From the NCBI GenBank assembly GCA_023459915.1, contig JAEWSN010000024.1:20869-84868 (forward strand): a stretch of DNA of 64,000 nucleotides, written 5' to 3'. Under the pieces are notes generated by a model. It made no database searches and was not told the DNA's origin. It worked only from the letters and a program-made list of their open reading frames with translations. Source of the stretch: Bacillota bacterium. Its GTDB lineage: Bacteria > Bacillota > Clostridia > DSM-8532. Every line of letters starts with the position of its first letter. Position 1 is the first letter of the stretch. Below are positions 1 to 9,085 of this stretch, piece after piece. Both the position numbers and the translations under genes were made by a program.

Positions 1-192
1 TGGCGGCAATTCGACAGCGTCGTGGACAAGGTGGCGGAAAAGGCCAACGATGTCTGGCTCAAGTCCAACGGCGAGACCGACGGCGTGAAAAGCTACGGCC
101 GCATGGTGGATCTCATGCTGGTGGAATACCGGCGTCTGGCCGCCGAGGGTACCATTGATGAAATTTCGCTCATGGCAGTTCCCGCAAGGTAA
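1..192 (+). CDS. C-terminal end of an unrecognised protein (5' cut by window)
   Basis: An open frame runs from the first base to a TAA at 190-192 and gives 63 residues, ending in ISLMAVPAR. The composition is that of an ordinary soluble protein, with acidic and basic residues in what look like helices and no membrane segment. It lies 107 bases upstream of zwf on the same strand, so a sugar-phosphate role is possible, but I do not recognise the family from this tail. No clear terminator separates it from zwf, so the two may be co-transcribed. Confidence 0.6.
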   Translation, partial: WRQFDSVVDKVAEKANDVWLKSNGETDGVKSYGRMVDLMLVEYRRLAAEGTIDEISLMAVPAR

Positions 193-299
193 CGTCAGCA
201 CTGTGTCATGCCGGCCCGCATGGGGTAAGATCCCATCAGGTTGTGTACGCACCCTGTTCAGCGCAACCACGACACCAACCGCAACATAAAGGAGACCCT

Positions 300-1850
300 A
301 TGAAACACTGCACCCTCGTCATTTTCGGTGGCACCGGTGATCTCACCAAACGCAAGCTCATTCCGGCGGTGTACCGCCTCATTTGCCAGCGGAAGAGTCT
401 GCCGAACCTGCATGTCCTGGCGGTGGGACGCCGCGAAAAGACAGACACCGCCTTTCGGGAGGAAATGCGGGCTTCGCTGCGCGCGGATGCCGGCATGGAT
501 CTCACGGACGGGCAATGGGATTGCCTGTCACCGCACATCGGTTATGAAACACTGGATTTTGCGAAGGACCGGGACGGTTTCTCCCGGCTCGAGGCCAGGA
601 TTCAAAACCTCGAGGGCGCAAGCGGCGCGGAAGGCGGGGACCGCATGTATTACCTGGCTGTGGCGCCGGAGCATTTCGGCACCATCGTGGAGCATCTTGC
701 CCACGCCAACATGCTTGGCGGGGAAGACAACGGTCGGGGGTTCCGTCGGGTGCTTGTGGAAAAGCCTTTCGGACACAGCCTAAAGGACGCGTCCGGGCTC
801 AATGAACGGTTGCTCGCCCACCTGCGGGAGACCGACATTTTCCGCATCGACCATTATCTTGGCAAGGAAATGCTGCAGGACATTCTGGCAGTCCGTTTCG
901 GGAATGCCGTGTTCGAACCGCTTTGGAACCACCGGCACATCGATCATGTCCGCATTCTGTCACATGAGACATTGGGTGTCGAGACCCGCGGCGGCTATTT
1001 CGATCATTCCGGCATTCTCAAGGACATGGTGCAAAACCATCTGCTGCAGATGCTCACCATGATCGCCATGGAACCGCCCATCCGCTTGGATCCGGAATCC
1101 ATCCGGGACGAAAAGGTCAAGGTGCTGCGCGCGCTGCGCCCGTTCACCCCGCAAACCGTCGTCACCGACGTGCTCCGCGGCCAATATGGCGCCGGCAGCC
1201 GCACAGACCGCTCCGGCCAAACCCTCCGGATGCCCGCCTATCGCGACGAGGATCGCGTGCGGCCGGATTCCAACACCGAAACGTATGTGTCGCTGAAAAC
1301 CTGGGTGGACAATGTCCGCTGGGGTGGTGTGCCCTTCTATCTGGAAGCCGGCAAACGCATGAAGCGCAAGCTCACCACCATCATCATCCAGTTCAAGCCC
1401 TTGAGCGGCATGCAGCCATACGAGGAATTCGGGCAGACAGCCTGCAACCGCCTTGTCTTCGAAATCCAGCCCCAGGAAGGGTTCCATTTCATTGTCAACG
1501 GCAAGCGGCCGGATGCCGACTGGGCCATGGATGAGGTGGCCATGGAATACTGCCAGAGCTGCCGGTCGGACAACAATTCCCCGGAGGCTTACGAGCGCAT
1601 TCTGCTTGAGGCCTGGCGCAACAACACCTCGTTGTTTGCCCGATGGGACGAGCTGTACCATTCCTGGCAGTTCATCGATTCCATCCGCCACAACTGGACG
1701 GACCTCACACCGAATTTCCCGAACTATCCCGCGGGAACAGATGGTCCTGAAGGCACCCATCCCGAAATTGCCACGCTGTACACCGACATGGGCACGCTCA
1801 ACACCACCGCCATCACCATCGGCGCGGCCTGCCCCCTCCCCCGGGATTGA
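300..1850 (+). CDS. zwf: Glucose-6-phosphate 1-dehydrogenase
   Basis: This 516-residue enzyme oxidises glucose 6-phosphate to 6-phosphogluconolactone with NADP+ (or NAD+), the entry step of the oxidative pentose phosphate pathway in the cytoplasm. The N-terminal nucleotide-binding loop GGTGDLTK is at residues 10-17 and the family's active-site signature DHYLGKE is at 184-190. Length is close to the usual 480-510, with a slightly long C-terminus. The start was set at the ATG at 300, preceded by AAAGGAG; an in-frame ATG at 243 lacks a good ribosome site. A strong hairpin follows the stop. No 6-phosphogluconate dehydrogenase is visible in the window, so the rest of the pathway is not shown here. 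Confidence 0.96.
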   Translation: MKHCTLVIFGGTGDLTKRKLIPAVYRLICQRKSLPNLHVLAVGRREKTDTAFREEMRASLRADAGMDLTDGQWDCLSPHIGYETLDFAKDRDGFSRLEARIQNLEGASGAEGGDRMYYLAVAPEHFGTIVEHLAHANMLGGEDNGRGFRRVLVEKPFGHSLKDASGLNERLLAHLRETDIFRIDHYLGKEMLQDILAVRFGNAVFEPLWNHRHIDHVRILSHETLGVETRGGYFDHSGILKDMVQNHLLQMLTMIAMEPPIRLDPESIRDEKVKVLRALRPFTPQTVVTDVLRGQYGAGSRTDRSGQTLRMPAYRDEDRVRPDSNTETYVSLKTWVDNVRWGGVPFYLEAGKRMKRKLTTIIIQFKPLSGMQPYEEFGQTACNRLVFEIQPQEGFHFIVNGKRPDADWAMDEVAMEYCQSCRSDNNSPEAYERILLEAWRNNTSLFARWDELYHSWQFIDSIRHNWTDLTPNFPNYPAGTDGPEGTHPEIATLYTDMGTLNTTAITIGAACPLPRD

Positions 1851-1870
1851 AAGCGTTTTCACGAGATCAC

Positions 1871-1918
1871 AAAAGCGGTTGCGCCCCATCCTTTCCGATG
1901 GACGCGCAACCGCCTTTT
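1871..1918. terminator. Bidirectional terminator between zwf and putP
   Basis: GCGGTTGCG at 1875-1883 pairs perfectly with CGCAACCGC at 1905-1913. The stem is flanked by AAAA on the left and TTTT on the right, so it can stop zwf on the plus strand and, less strongly, the convergent symporter gene on the minus strand. Confidence 0.8.
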
Positions 1919-2000
1919 CATCTGTTTGTATTCATGACGCCTCATGCCATCGGGATTCGTCCGATGGTTTCATCCATTGGGTTCATCCGCGCGGCATCCG

Positions 2001-3566
2001 TCAACGCGCCGTTTCCGCGCGCACCTGGTTGAACTCTTCCTGCAGTGCCGGATCCGGCTGTTTCGACAGCAGGGAGAACACCACGATGACCACGCTGGAG
2101 AACAGGAATGCCGGCAACAGCTCGTAGATGCCCAGCACGCCGCCAAGCGGACGGAGCACCAGCTTCCAGAAGAAGACCATGCCGCCGCCGGCGATCATGC
2201 CGGCCAACGCGCCGCTGTGCGTGGTGCGCTTCCAGAACAGCGAGAACAGCACCAGCGGCCCGAAGGTGGCACCGAATCCGGCCCATGCGAATGAGACCAC
2301 CTTGAAAATCACACTGTTCTCATCGAGCGCGATGATGATGCCAATCAGGGTGATGGTGAGCAACACCACACGCGTCACCAGCATGATCTGCTTGTCTGTG
2401 GCGTCTTTTTTCACCGCGCCCTGGTAAATGTTCTTGGCAAAGGCGGAGGCGGCAATGAGCAGATAGGAATCCGAGGAACTGATGGTGGCGGCCAGGATGC
2501 CAGCCATCACAACCCCGGCCAGCAACGCCGGCAACAGGTTGGATGACAACACAATGAAGATGTTTTCCGCCTGTCCCGCGGTCAGCAGTTCGGCCGGATA
2601 CAGGCTGCGCCCCACAAGCCCCACCATGGTGGCGGCAAACAGGGAGATGACACACCAGACAGTCCCGATGCGGCGGGCTTTCTTCAGCTCCTCCGCCTTG
2701 CGGATGGCCATGAAGCGGGTCAGCACCTGCGGCATGCCAAAGTATCCAAGGCCCCAGGACATGGTGGAAACAACGGTCAGGAATCCATACGTGCCCGCCT
2801 GTCCAAACAGCGGCTTTCCGGCCGCATCCAGCTGCTGCGCACCGTCCGCCATTTCAGGCTGCGCGATGCCGAAAAAGGCCAGAAACCCCGGAATATCCCG
2901 AATGTTGGCGACAACGGCGCCCACACCGCCCGCTGCGACGACGGCAGTGCCGAGCACGGTCACCAGCGCGAAGATCATCACGATGGCCTGCATGAAATCC
3001 GAGGCGGTCTCTGCCAGAAACCCGCCAAGAATGGTGTAGAGAATCACGAACAGCGCGCCCGCGATCATCATCCACTGATACGGCAGCCCGAACAGCGTGC
3101 TGAACAGTTTGCCGCAGGTGACAAAACAACTTGCGGCATACACGGTGAAGAAGATGAGGATGAACAGCGCGGAAACTGTCATCAGCACCGGCTTTTTCTC
3201 GCGGAACCGTCGGCTGAAGAATTCCGGCAGCGTGATGGCGTCACCCGCCGTTTGTGAATAGGTCCGCAGCCGTTTGGCCACGATGAGCCAATTGACATAG
3301 GTGCCAATCGCCAGCCCGATGGCGGTCCAGAACGCGTCCGCCAAGCCGAGAAAATACGCGACGCCCGGCAGGCCCATCAACAGCCAGCCGCTCATGTCGG
3401 ATGCCTCCGCGCTCATGGCCGTGACCCATGGCCCGAGCGTGCGTCCCCCGATGAAATAGTTGTCGCTGCTCGCGTTGGCGCGCTTGGCAAAGAAAACGCC
3501 AATGCCAATCACCAGCAGCATGTACACGGACATCGCAAGGAGTATCTGCAGTGTATCCTGACTCAT
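2001..3566 (-). CDS. putP: Sodium/solute symporter, PutP (proline) type
   Basis: This 521-residue membrane protein belongs to the sodium:solute symporter family and most resembles sodium/proline symporters (PutP), which import proline using the Na+ gradient. About 12-13 hydrophobic segments are visible. The N-terminal half carries the family's SDNYFIGGR and AEASDMSGWLLMGLPG stretches, the latter belonging to the Na+-binding core of PutP. Length matches PutP (about 500). The start at 3566 follows GGGAGG at good spacing. It is monocistronic: it has its own promoter, and the next gene upstream ends at a separate hairpin. Substrate is inferred from family similarity; pantothenate or other symporters of the family are less likely. 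Confidence 0.88.
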   Translation of the reverse strand: MSQDTLQILLAMSVYMLLVIGIGVFFAKRANASSDNYFIGGRTLGPWVTAMSAEASDMSGWLLMGLPGVAYFLGLADAFWTAIGLAIGTYVNWLIVAKRLRTYSQTAGDAITLPEFFSRRFREKKPVLMTVSALFILIFFTVYAASCFVTCGKLFSTLFGLPYQWMMIAGALFVILYTILGGFLAETASDFMQAIVMIFALVTVLGTAVVAAGGVGAVVANIRDIPGFLAFFGIAQPEMADGAQQLDAAGKPLFGQAGTYGFLTVVSTMSWGLGYFGMPQVLTRFMAIRKAEELKKARRIGTVWCVISLFAATMVGLVGRSLYPAELLTAGQAENIFIVLSSNLLPALLAGVVMAGILAATISSSDSYLLIAASAFAKNIYQGAVKKDATDKQIMLVTRVVLLTITLIGIIIALDENSVIFKVVSFAWAGFGATFGPLVLFSLFWKRTTHSGALAGMIAGGGMVFFWKLVLRPLGGVLGIYELLPAFLFSSVVIVVFSLLSKQPDPALQEEFNQVRAETAR

Positions 3567-3611
3567 TCTTGTTCCTCCCCTGTGTGGTGCTGTCTTTTCT
3601 GTGTTTTTGCC

Positions 3612-3640
3612 AGTATATCAAAGGAATTCATGCATCGGAA
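3612..3640 (-). promoter_or_regulatory. Putative sigma-A promoter of putP
   Basis: On the minus strand TATACT (3612-3617) is preceded by TTCCGA (3635-3640) at a 17-bp spacing. The -10 is good and the -35 is weak. It lies about 45 bases upstream of the putP start codon. Confidence 0.5.
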
Positions 3641-3673
3641 GCCTTTCCCGGACTTTTTTGACAGAACAGACTA

Positions 3674-3702
3674 AACCGCCTCCGAAACCGGAGACGGCTT
3701 TG
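3674..3702 (-). terminator. Hairpin after the ABC transporter operon
   Basis: A 10-bp stem (3675-3684 with 3689-3698, including G-T pairs on one strand) lies about 100 bases beyond the stop of the last permease gene. It has only a short T run, so it is a weak intrinsic terminator or a 3'-end stabilising stem. Confidence 0.5.
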
Positions 3703-3802
3703 CGGGAAGATCCTTTCATCCATGCGGCTGCCTGAACCTGTCATGATACGGTTTCCACGGCGGCGCCGCCGGCCGGGGCCGTTGCCCGCCACAACCCGCG
3801 CG

Positions 3803-4768
3803 TCAGCGCTGGCTCATGTCGTACGGGATGCCCTCCGCCTTGGGCGCGCGGGACTTGCGGGACGTGAACGCCAGCACCACCATGGTGGCCAGGTACGGCA
3901 AAATCTTGTAGAATGTCTGATTGATGTTCAGCGCGGCCAGGAACGGAATGAGCGCGACCGAATACGCCACGGTGCGCAGGAAGGCAAAGAACAGGGCCGC
4001 AAAGAAAATCTGGATGGGCTTCCACTGGCCGAAAATCATGACCGCCAGGGCCAGGAAGCCGAAGCCGGCCACCCCGGTATGCCCGTTGGCATTGCCGTCC
4101 ATGACGCCCACGGCGTAGAAGAAACCGCCGATGCCGCCCAACACGCCGGAAAGGCCGGTGCCCAGATGCCGCATGCGGTAGACATTGATGCCCACCGAAT
4201 CGGCGGCGTGGGGATGCTCGCCGCAGGAACGCAGCCGCAGACCGACTTTGGTCTTGTAAAAGACAATCGTGGCCACAACCAGCAGGAACAGTCCCAGATA
4301 CACGGTGATGTAGGTGTTCTGGAAAAACAGCCTGCCCAGGATGGGGATGTCGCCCAGCCCGGCCACCTTGCGCAGGTAGAAGTTCATGTTCGTGGTGATG
4401 CCGTCGCTGTTGAAGGTCATCTTCGAGAACAGCAGCACCGCCGCGGGAATGAGCATGTTCATCGCCGTGCCGGTGATGGTTTGGTTTGCCTTCATGTTGA
4501 CCGCCGCAAACGAGAGCAGCAGCGAGTACAGCAGCCCCGCAAACGCGCTGACCAGCATGCCCAGCAACAGCACCACCTGCGGGTTCAAGCCGGTTTCCTG
4601 CACGAAGAAGACAAACAGGCTGCCGAAAAACGCGCCACACAGCATGATGCCCTCGAGCGCGATGTTGATGACGCCGCTTCGCTCGCTGAACATGCCCCCC
4701 AGGGCAACCAGCAGCAGGGGAATGGCGACAGGAAGCGTGTTTTGAATCAAGTAGAAAAATGTATCCAT
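3803..4768 (-). CDS. ABC transporter permease, BMP/nucleoside type (NupQ-like)
   Basis: This 321-residue polytopic membrane protein has about 8-9 hydrophobic segments. The N-terminal motif GGMFSERSGVINIALEG is typical of the second permease of BMP-type importers (Bacillus NupQ/YufQ, branched-chain-permease superfamily). With the paralogous permease just upstream it would form the membrane channel of an ATP-driven uptake system, most likely for nucleosides. Its start lies 2 bases after the stop of the neighbouring permease gene, so they are translationally coupled. The substrate is inferred from the family and the adjacent BMP lipoprotein; purine or simple-sugar uptake are alternatives. Confidence 0.9.
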   Translation of the reverse strand: MDTFFYLIQNTLPVAIPLLLVALGGMFSERSGVINIALEGIMLCGAFFGSLFVFFVQETGLNPQVVLLLGMLVSAFAGLLYSLLLSFAAVNMKANQTITGTAMNMLIPAAVLLFSKMTFNSDGITTNMNFYLRKVAGLGDIPILGRLFFQNTYITVYLGLFLLVVATIVFYKTKVGLRLRSCGEHPHAADSVGINVYRMRHLGTGLSGVLGGIGGFFYAVGVMDGNANGHTGVAGFGFLALAVMIFGQWKPIQIFFAALFFAFLRTVAYSVALIPFLAALNINQTFYKILPYLATMVVLAFTSRKSRAPKAEGIPYDMSQR

Positions 4769-4770
4769 GA

Positions 4771-5964
4771 TTACGCCTCCTCCTTCGTTTTTCCGGCTGA
4801 AGCCGCATCGTGGGGTTGCGCCGCTTTCGCGGGTTCCGTCACGACGACAGGCTCGGGTTCCTTCTTTTTCCGTTTGAACATCCGGATCACAGCGGCGTTC
4901 ATCAGCATGGCAAAGGCCGAGAAGTAGATGATGACCGCGATGACCACATCAATGATCTCCGGCTTGTAGCCGAACAGGCTGGCCAGCGTCCCACCCCGCT
5001 GAATGTAGGAGATGAACAGCGCGGAGAAGATGATGCCGATGGGACTGGAATTGCCCAGTAGTGCCACCGCGATGCCGTTGAAGCCGTTGGCCGCTATGAT
5101 GCTGACCGGTTCGTAAGTCATGGAGCTGCCGGGGATGGTGGACGGCGCCAGGATGGCGAAGGCACCGCCAAGACCGGCGAAGCCGCCCGCGATGACCTTG
5201 GTCAGGATGATGTTGCGCTTGCCGTTCATGCCGGCATACAGCGCGGCATGCTTGTTGAAACCGGTGGCCTTGAGCTCGTAGCCGAAGGTGGTGCGGTTGA
5301 GCACAATGTGCAACAGCACCGCGAGCAGGATGGCGATGAGGATTGACACATTCACGCTCGAACCGGCGACGCCCAGGGTGGGCAGCTGCACCGAGGCCGG
5401 CAGATAGGCCGTCCGGGTCTTGGTGGACACATACATCACGCTGTTCTGCTGCACCATCATGTCCACCAGATACATGCCGATGTAGTTGAACATGATGGAC
5501 GTGATGACCTCGTTGACATTGAGCAGCGCCTTGAAGATGCCCGGGATGAATCCCCAGACCATGCCGCCCACGAGGCCCGCGAGTATGGCGGCCACCCAGT
5601 GGATGCCGTCCGGCAAATCCCACATGAAGCCCACATACAGCGCGCAAAACATGCCGGAGGTGTATTGTCCGGACGCGCCGATGTTGAACAGGCCCATCCG
5701 GAACGCAAAACCCACCGCCAGGCCCGTCATCATGATGGGCGTGGCAAAGTACAGCACATCCCCCAGGCGGCCCAGGCCGCCCAGCAGCAGCATCTGGAAG
5801 CCGGAGAGCGAATTGGGCGGACTGGAGACAATCATCACGATGAATCCGAAAATCAGCCCCAGCGCGATGGCCAGCAACGCGGAGGTGAAGGCGGTGTATC
5901 CCGCCGATTTGGTGATGGTCTTGAGTGAGAACCTCCCCGCAGGAGGCGTTGTTGGATTGCTCAT
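4771..5964 (-). CDS. ABC transporter permease, BMP/nucleoside type (NupP-like)
   Basis: This 397-residue permease is the larger of the pair. It has about 9 membrane segments and the family stretch GLAVGFAFRMGLFNIGASGQ near residues 80-100. The C-terminus is a charged cytoplasmic tail rich in Lys, Glu and Ala (KRKKKEPEP onward). It corresponds to NupP/YufP in the Bacillus nucleoside importer. It sits between the ATPase gene (12 bases upstream) and the second permease (2 bases downstream). It acts in the cytoplasmic membrane with the ATPase and the BMP lipoprotein encoded upstream. Confidence 0.9.
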   Translation of the reverse strand: MSNPTTPPAGRFSLKTITKSAGYTAFTSALLAIALGLIFGFIVMIVSSPPNSLSGFQMLLLGGLGRLGDVLYFATPIMMTGLAVGFAFRMGLFNIGASGQYTSGMFCALYVGFMWDLPDGIHWVAAILAGLVGGMVWGFIPGIFKALLNVNEVITSIMFNYIGMYLVDMMVQQNSVMYVSTKTRTAYLPASVQLPTLGVAGSSVNVSILIAILLAVLLHIVLNRTTFGYELKATGFNKHAALYAGMNGKRNIILTKVIAGGFAGLGGAFAILAPSTIPGSSMTYEPVSIIAANGFNGIAVALLGNSSPIGIIFSALFISYIQRGGTLASLFGYKPEIIDVVIAVIIYFSAFAMLMNAAVIRMFKRKKKEPEPVVVTEPAKAAQPHDAASAGKTKEEA

Positions 5965-5976
5965 CTGCCGTACCTC

Positions 5977-7503
5977 CTATGCGACACCACGTTTGGCACC
6001 GGACATGTACAGGCCCAGTTCCTCCACCGTGGTCTTTTTCGGGTCGAGCTCGCCTACTATCTCACCCTCGTACATCACCAGAATGCGATCGCTGACATTC
6101 ATGATTTCCTCAAGCTCCAGGGACATCAACAGCACGGCTTTGCCGGCATTGCGCCGTTCCACCAGCTGCTTGTGGATGTATTCGATGGCGCCGACATCCA
6201 ACCCGCGCGTGGGCTGAACCGCCACCAGCAGCTCGTGCTTTTTGTCGATTTCCCGCGCGATGATGGCTTTTTGCTGGTTGCCGCCGGACATGCTGCGGAC
6301 GGGCGTGAGCGGCCCCTGTCCGCTGCGGACGTCGAACTTCCCGATGAGCCGGTCGGCATAGTCGCGGATGGGCTTTCTGCGCAGGAACCCATTCTTTTGG
6401 AATGTCGGCTCCCAGTACCGCTGCAACACCATGTTGTCTTCGAGCGAATAGTCGAGCACCAGCCCGTGCTTGTGCCGGTCTTCCGGAATATGGCTCATGC
6501 CGGTTTTGGAACGGGTGCGGATGGGGGACTTGGTGATGTCCACCCCGCAAAGGCTCACCGACCCGCCGCTCGGCTTTTCAAGACCCGTGATGGCGGAGAT
6601 GCATTCGGTCTGCCCATTGCCCTCAATGCCCGCCAGACAGACAATCTCTCCGGCCCGCACCTCGAAGGAGACATTGCGGACCGCGTTGTTGTGATGCACC
6701 TTGGACGGCACCACCAAATCCTTCACGGACAGCACCACCCCGGCAGGGGTCTGCGCCTGCTTCTCCACCGTGAAGTTGACGTCACGTCCCACCATCATGC
6801 GGGACAGTTCTTCCTTGGTGGTTTCCGCGATATCCACCGTACCCACATACTTGCCTTTGCGCAGGACGGTGCAGCGGTCTGATACCGCCATGATTTCATT
6901 GAGCTTGTGCGTGATGAACAGGATGGACTTGCCCTCCCTGGCGAAATTCCGCATGATGGCCATCAGCTCGTCGATTTCCTGGGGTGTCAACACCGCGGTG
7001 GGTTCATCGAATATGAGAATCTCGTTGTCACGGTACAGCATCTTCAGGATTTCCACACGCTGCTGCATGCCCACGGAAATATCCTCGATGAGGGAATCGG
7101 GATTGACTTTGAGCCCATACTGCTCGCTGAGCCTCACAATTTTCCCGCGCGCCTCCCTGCGCTGCAGGAACCCCATTTTGTTTGGTTCCACGCCAAGGAT
7201 GATGTTCTCGAGCACGGTGAATATCTCCACCAGCTTGAAATGCTGGTGCACCATGCCGATGCCCAGCGCGTTCGCGTCATTGGGATTGGCAATGCGCACC
7301 GGCTGCCCGTTTTTCCTGATTTCTCCCTGTTCGGGCTGGTACAGGCCAAACAACACACTCATCAGGGTGGACTTGCCCGCGCCATTCTCACCGAGCAGTG
7401 CGTGGATTTCTCCCTTGCGCAGCCTGAGGGTGATGTCGTCGTTGGCGCGGATGCCCGGGAATTCCTTGGTGATGTGAAGCATCTCGATGATGTAGTCTTC
7501 CAT
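5977..7503 (-). CDS. ABC transporter ATP-binding protein, duplicated nucleotide-binding domains (NupO-like)
   Basis: This 508-residue ATPase powers the importer. The first half has Walker A GENGAGKS, a signature segment (ISVGMQQRVEI) and a Walker B ending in DEPTAVL. The second half has the altered P-loop GIEGNGQT and the signature MSGGNQQKAII, the usual arrangement in sugar/nucleoside importers where the second site is degenerate. The start was placed at 7503, where AGAGGTG precedes ATG. The frame is open for 53 more codons upstream, but that stretch runs through a terminator hairpin and has no ribosome site. It is the first gene of the membrane part of the operon, downstream of the lipoprotein gene. 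Confidence 0.9.
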   Translation of the reverse strand: MEDYIIEMLHITKEFPGIRANDDITLRLRKGEIHALLGENGAGKSTLMSVLFGLYQPEQGEIRKNGQPVRIANPNDANALGIGMVHQHFKLVEIFTVLENIILGVEPNKMGFLQRREARGKIVRLSEQYGLKVNPDSLIEDISVGMQQRVEILKMLYRDNEILIFDEPTAVLTPQEIDELMAIMRNFAREGKSILFITHKLNEIMAVSDRCTVLRKGKYVGTVDIAETTKEELSRMMVGRDVNFTVEKQAQTPAGVVLSVKDLVVPSKVHHNNAVRNVSFEVRAGEIVCLAGIEGNGQTECISAITGLEKPSGGSVSLCGVDITKSPIRTRSKTGMSHIPEDRHKHGLVLDYSLEDNMVLQRYWEPTFQKNGFLRRKPIRDYADRLIGKFDVRSGQGPLTPVRSMSGGNQQKAIIAREIDKKHELLVAVQPTRGLDVGAIEYIHKQLVERRNAGKAVLLMSLELEEIMNVSDRILVMYEGEIVGELDPKKTTVEELGLYMSGAKRGVA

Positions 7504-7610
7504 GGTCACCTCTTCTTGCGTCGGCGGATTGCCCCCGACGGCCACGCATGATTCCTCACCGGCGTCGCATGCCGGTTTCTCCGCTTTTTCATTATCCATC
7601 AACCGCAGCC

Positions 7611-7655
7611 GGAAAACAAGAAAGGGAAAAGACTTGCCGCCTTTCCCCTTTCCGT
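7611..7655 (-). terminator. Intercistronic hairpin between lipoprotein and ATPase genes
   Basis: GAAAGGGAAA (7620-7629) pairs with TTTCCCCTTTC (7642-7652) with one bulge. On the minus strand the stem is followed by a T-rich stretch (TTGTTTTCC). It lies between the BMP lipoprotein gene and the ATPase gene. A partial terminator here would give more binding protein than membrane complex, as is common for binding-protein importers. Confidence 0.6.
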
Positions 7656-7712
7656 TTTTCACGGAGATGTCAACTCCCGCTTATGCGATTATGGATGGTG
7701 CGGCACACGTCC

Positions 7713-8852
7713 TCAGCGGACGGTCACCGCCACTTTCGCCAGGCCCAGGCCGGACGCAAGCTCTTCCGCGGTGGCATTGCCGTTGGCGTCCGCCACGGCG
7801 ATGGTGCGGACCGGCTTGATGGAACCCGAGGCCAGCTTGGCGTACAGGGCGTCATAGTCGGCCTTGGAGAAGGTCTGGAAGCGGTGCATGTCGCTGCCGC
7901 CGGTGACGCCTTCAAGCTTCGCGGTCGGCAGGCTCACGCCGCCGTTCGACGCGTTGAAGTACGTGGTCTTTCCGGAGAACTTGTCCCAGGAATTGGTCTT
8001 GTAGATGGCTTCGAGCACCTGCTCAACCGAGGTGCCGAGGCCCTTGGTGGCGGCGGTGATGACGGTGTCGCTGTCGTAGCGCTGGTCAACGTCCACGCCG
8101 ATGACCTTGGTGCCGGACTCGGAAGCAGCGGACATGACACTCTTGCCGACAGAACCGCCGCAGGCGAAGATGACTTCCTTGCCTTCCTGGTACATGGTCT
8201 TCGCGGTGGCCTTGTTGGTGTCGTTCTCCTCGAAGTTGCCGGTGTAGTGGTAGGTGACTTCAACGGAACCGTCCGCCATGCCGAGCTCGGCCGCGGCCGC
8301 CTCGATGCCCTGCAGATAGCCGTATCCGAACGCCTGAACGGCCGGAACCGCCATGCCGCCCATGAAGCCGAGCTTGGTGAATCCGTCCTTCACCGCGGCA
8401 TAACCCGCGAGGTAGCCGGACTCTTCCTCGGCATACATGACGCTGGCCACGTTGGCCTTGGTCTCGAAGGTGCTGTAGTCTGCCGTGTGCGGCGCGCCGT
8501 CGAGCAGGATGAACTTCACGTCCGGGTATTTGGTCTGTGCTTCGTACACAGCCACTTCGAACAGGAAGCCGGGGGTGACAACCACTTTGGCGCCGCCGGT
8601 GACAGCCAGATCGATGGACTGCAGGTAGCCGGCGTCGGAAGCCTCTTCAGGCTTGTAATACTTGTGGGTCTTCTTGTTGGCTTCCGCAAAAGCCACAACG
8701 CCTTCCCATGCGCCCTGGTTGAAGGACTTGTCGTCGATGTTGCCCTTGTCGGTGATCAGGGCGACCTCGAAACCGCCGCCCGCGGCGCCACAGCCGGCAA
8801 ACAGGGTAGAAACCAGCAGAACCGCCAAAACCAGTGCCAATACTTTTTTCAT
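7713..8852 (-). CDS. BMP-family substrate-binding lipoprotein (nucleoside importer)
   Basis: This 379-residue secreted lipoprotein has a short basic start and hydrophobic core. The lipobox LFAGC ends at Cys21, the predicted lipidated residue. The mature part has the periplasmic-binding-protein fold of the BMP (Med/TmpC/PnrA) family, for example ITDKGNIDDKSFNQGAWEGV near its start. It captures substrate, probably a nucleoside, outside the membrane and hands it to the permease pair encoded downstream. The start follows AAGGAGGAG at good spacing. It is the promoter-proximal gene of the importer operon. Confidence 0.93.
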   Translation of the reverse strand: MKKVLALVLAVLLVSTLFAGCGAAGGGFEVALITDKGNIDDKSFNQGAWEGVVAFAEANKKTHKYYKPEEASDAGYLQSIDLAVTGGAKVVVTPGFLFEVAVYEAQTKYPDVKFILLDGAPHTADYSTFETKANVASVMYAEEESGYLAGYAAVKDGFTKLGFMGGMAVPAVQAFGYGYLQGIEAAAAELGMADGSVEVTYHYTGNFEENDTNKATAKTMYQEGKEVIFACGGSVGKSVMSAASESGTKVIGVDVDQRYDSDTVITAATKGLGTSVEQVLEAIYKTNSWDKFSGKTTYFNASNGGVSLPTAKLEGVTGGSDMHRFQTFSKADYDALYAKLASGSIKPVRTIAVADANGNATAEELASGLGLAKVAVTVR

Positions 8853-8894
8853 GTATCTCTCCTCCTTGTTGATGGTTGGTAACCCACCTCACTC

Positions 8895-8922
8895 ATTTTA
8901 CCACCACGACCAGACTTTGCAA
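8895..8922 (-). promoter_or_regulatory. Putative promoter of the BMP importer operon
   Basis: On the minus strand TTGCAA (8917-8922) and TAAAAT (8895-8900) are spaced by 16 bp, about 43 bases upstream of the lipoprotein start codon. No operator was recognised. Confidence 0.5.
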
Positions 8923-9031
8923 CACGAAAAAAGAGAGCTGAAACCCTCACCATTGACGGATTCCACGACTTGTGGACATATGTGTTCCAAGGGCGGCTTG
9001 CCGGATTCCCCCGCTGCCGCGGACAGGGAAA

Positions 9032-9075
9032 CGCCCCCTGAAACCACATGGAAGCGGGTTTCAGGGGGCGGTCAT
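9032..9075 (-). terminator. Terminator of adhE
   Basis: A perfect 14-bp stem joins 9032-9045 (CGCCCCCTGAAACC) and 9057-9070, with an 11-base loop. It lies directly after the adhE stop; on the minus strand the stem leads into GTTTCCC. Confidence 0.75.
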
Positions 9076-9085
9076 CGGAACGGTG

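Noticed and set aside
5977..7662. Longer ATPase with a 53-residue N-terminal extension
   Set aside because: The extension is translated from a terminator hairpin and has no ribosome site; ATG at 7503 has AGAGGTG.
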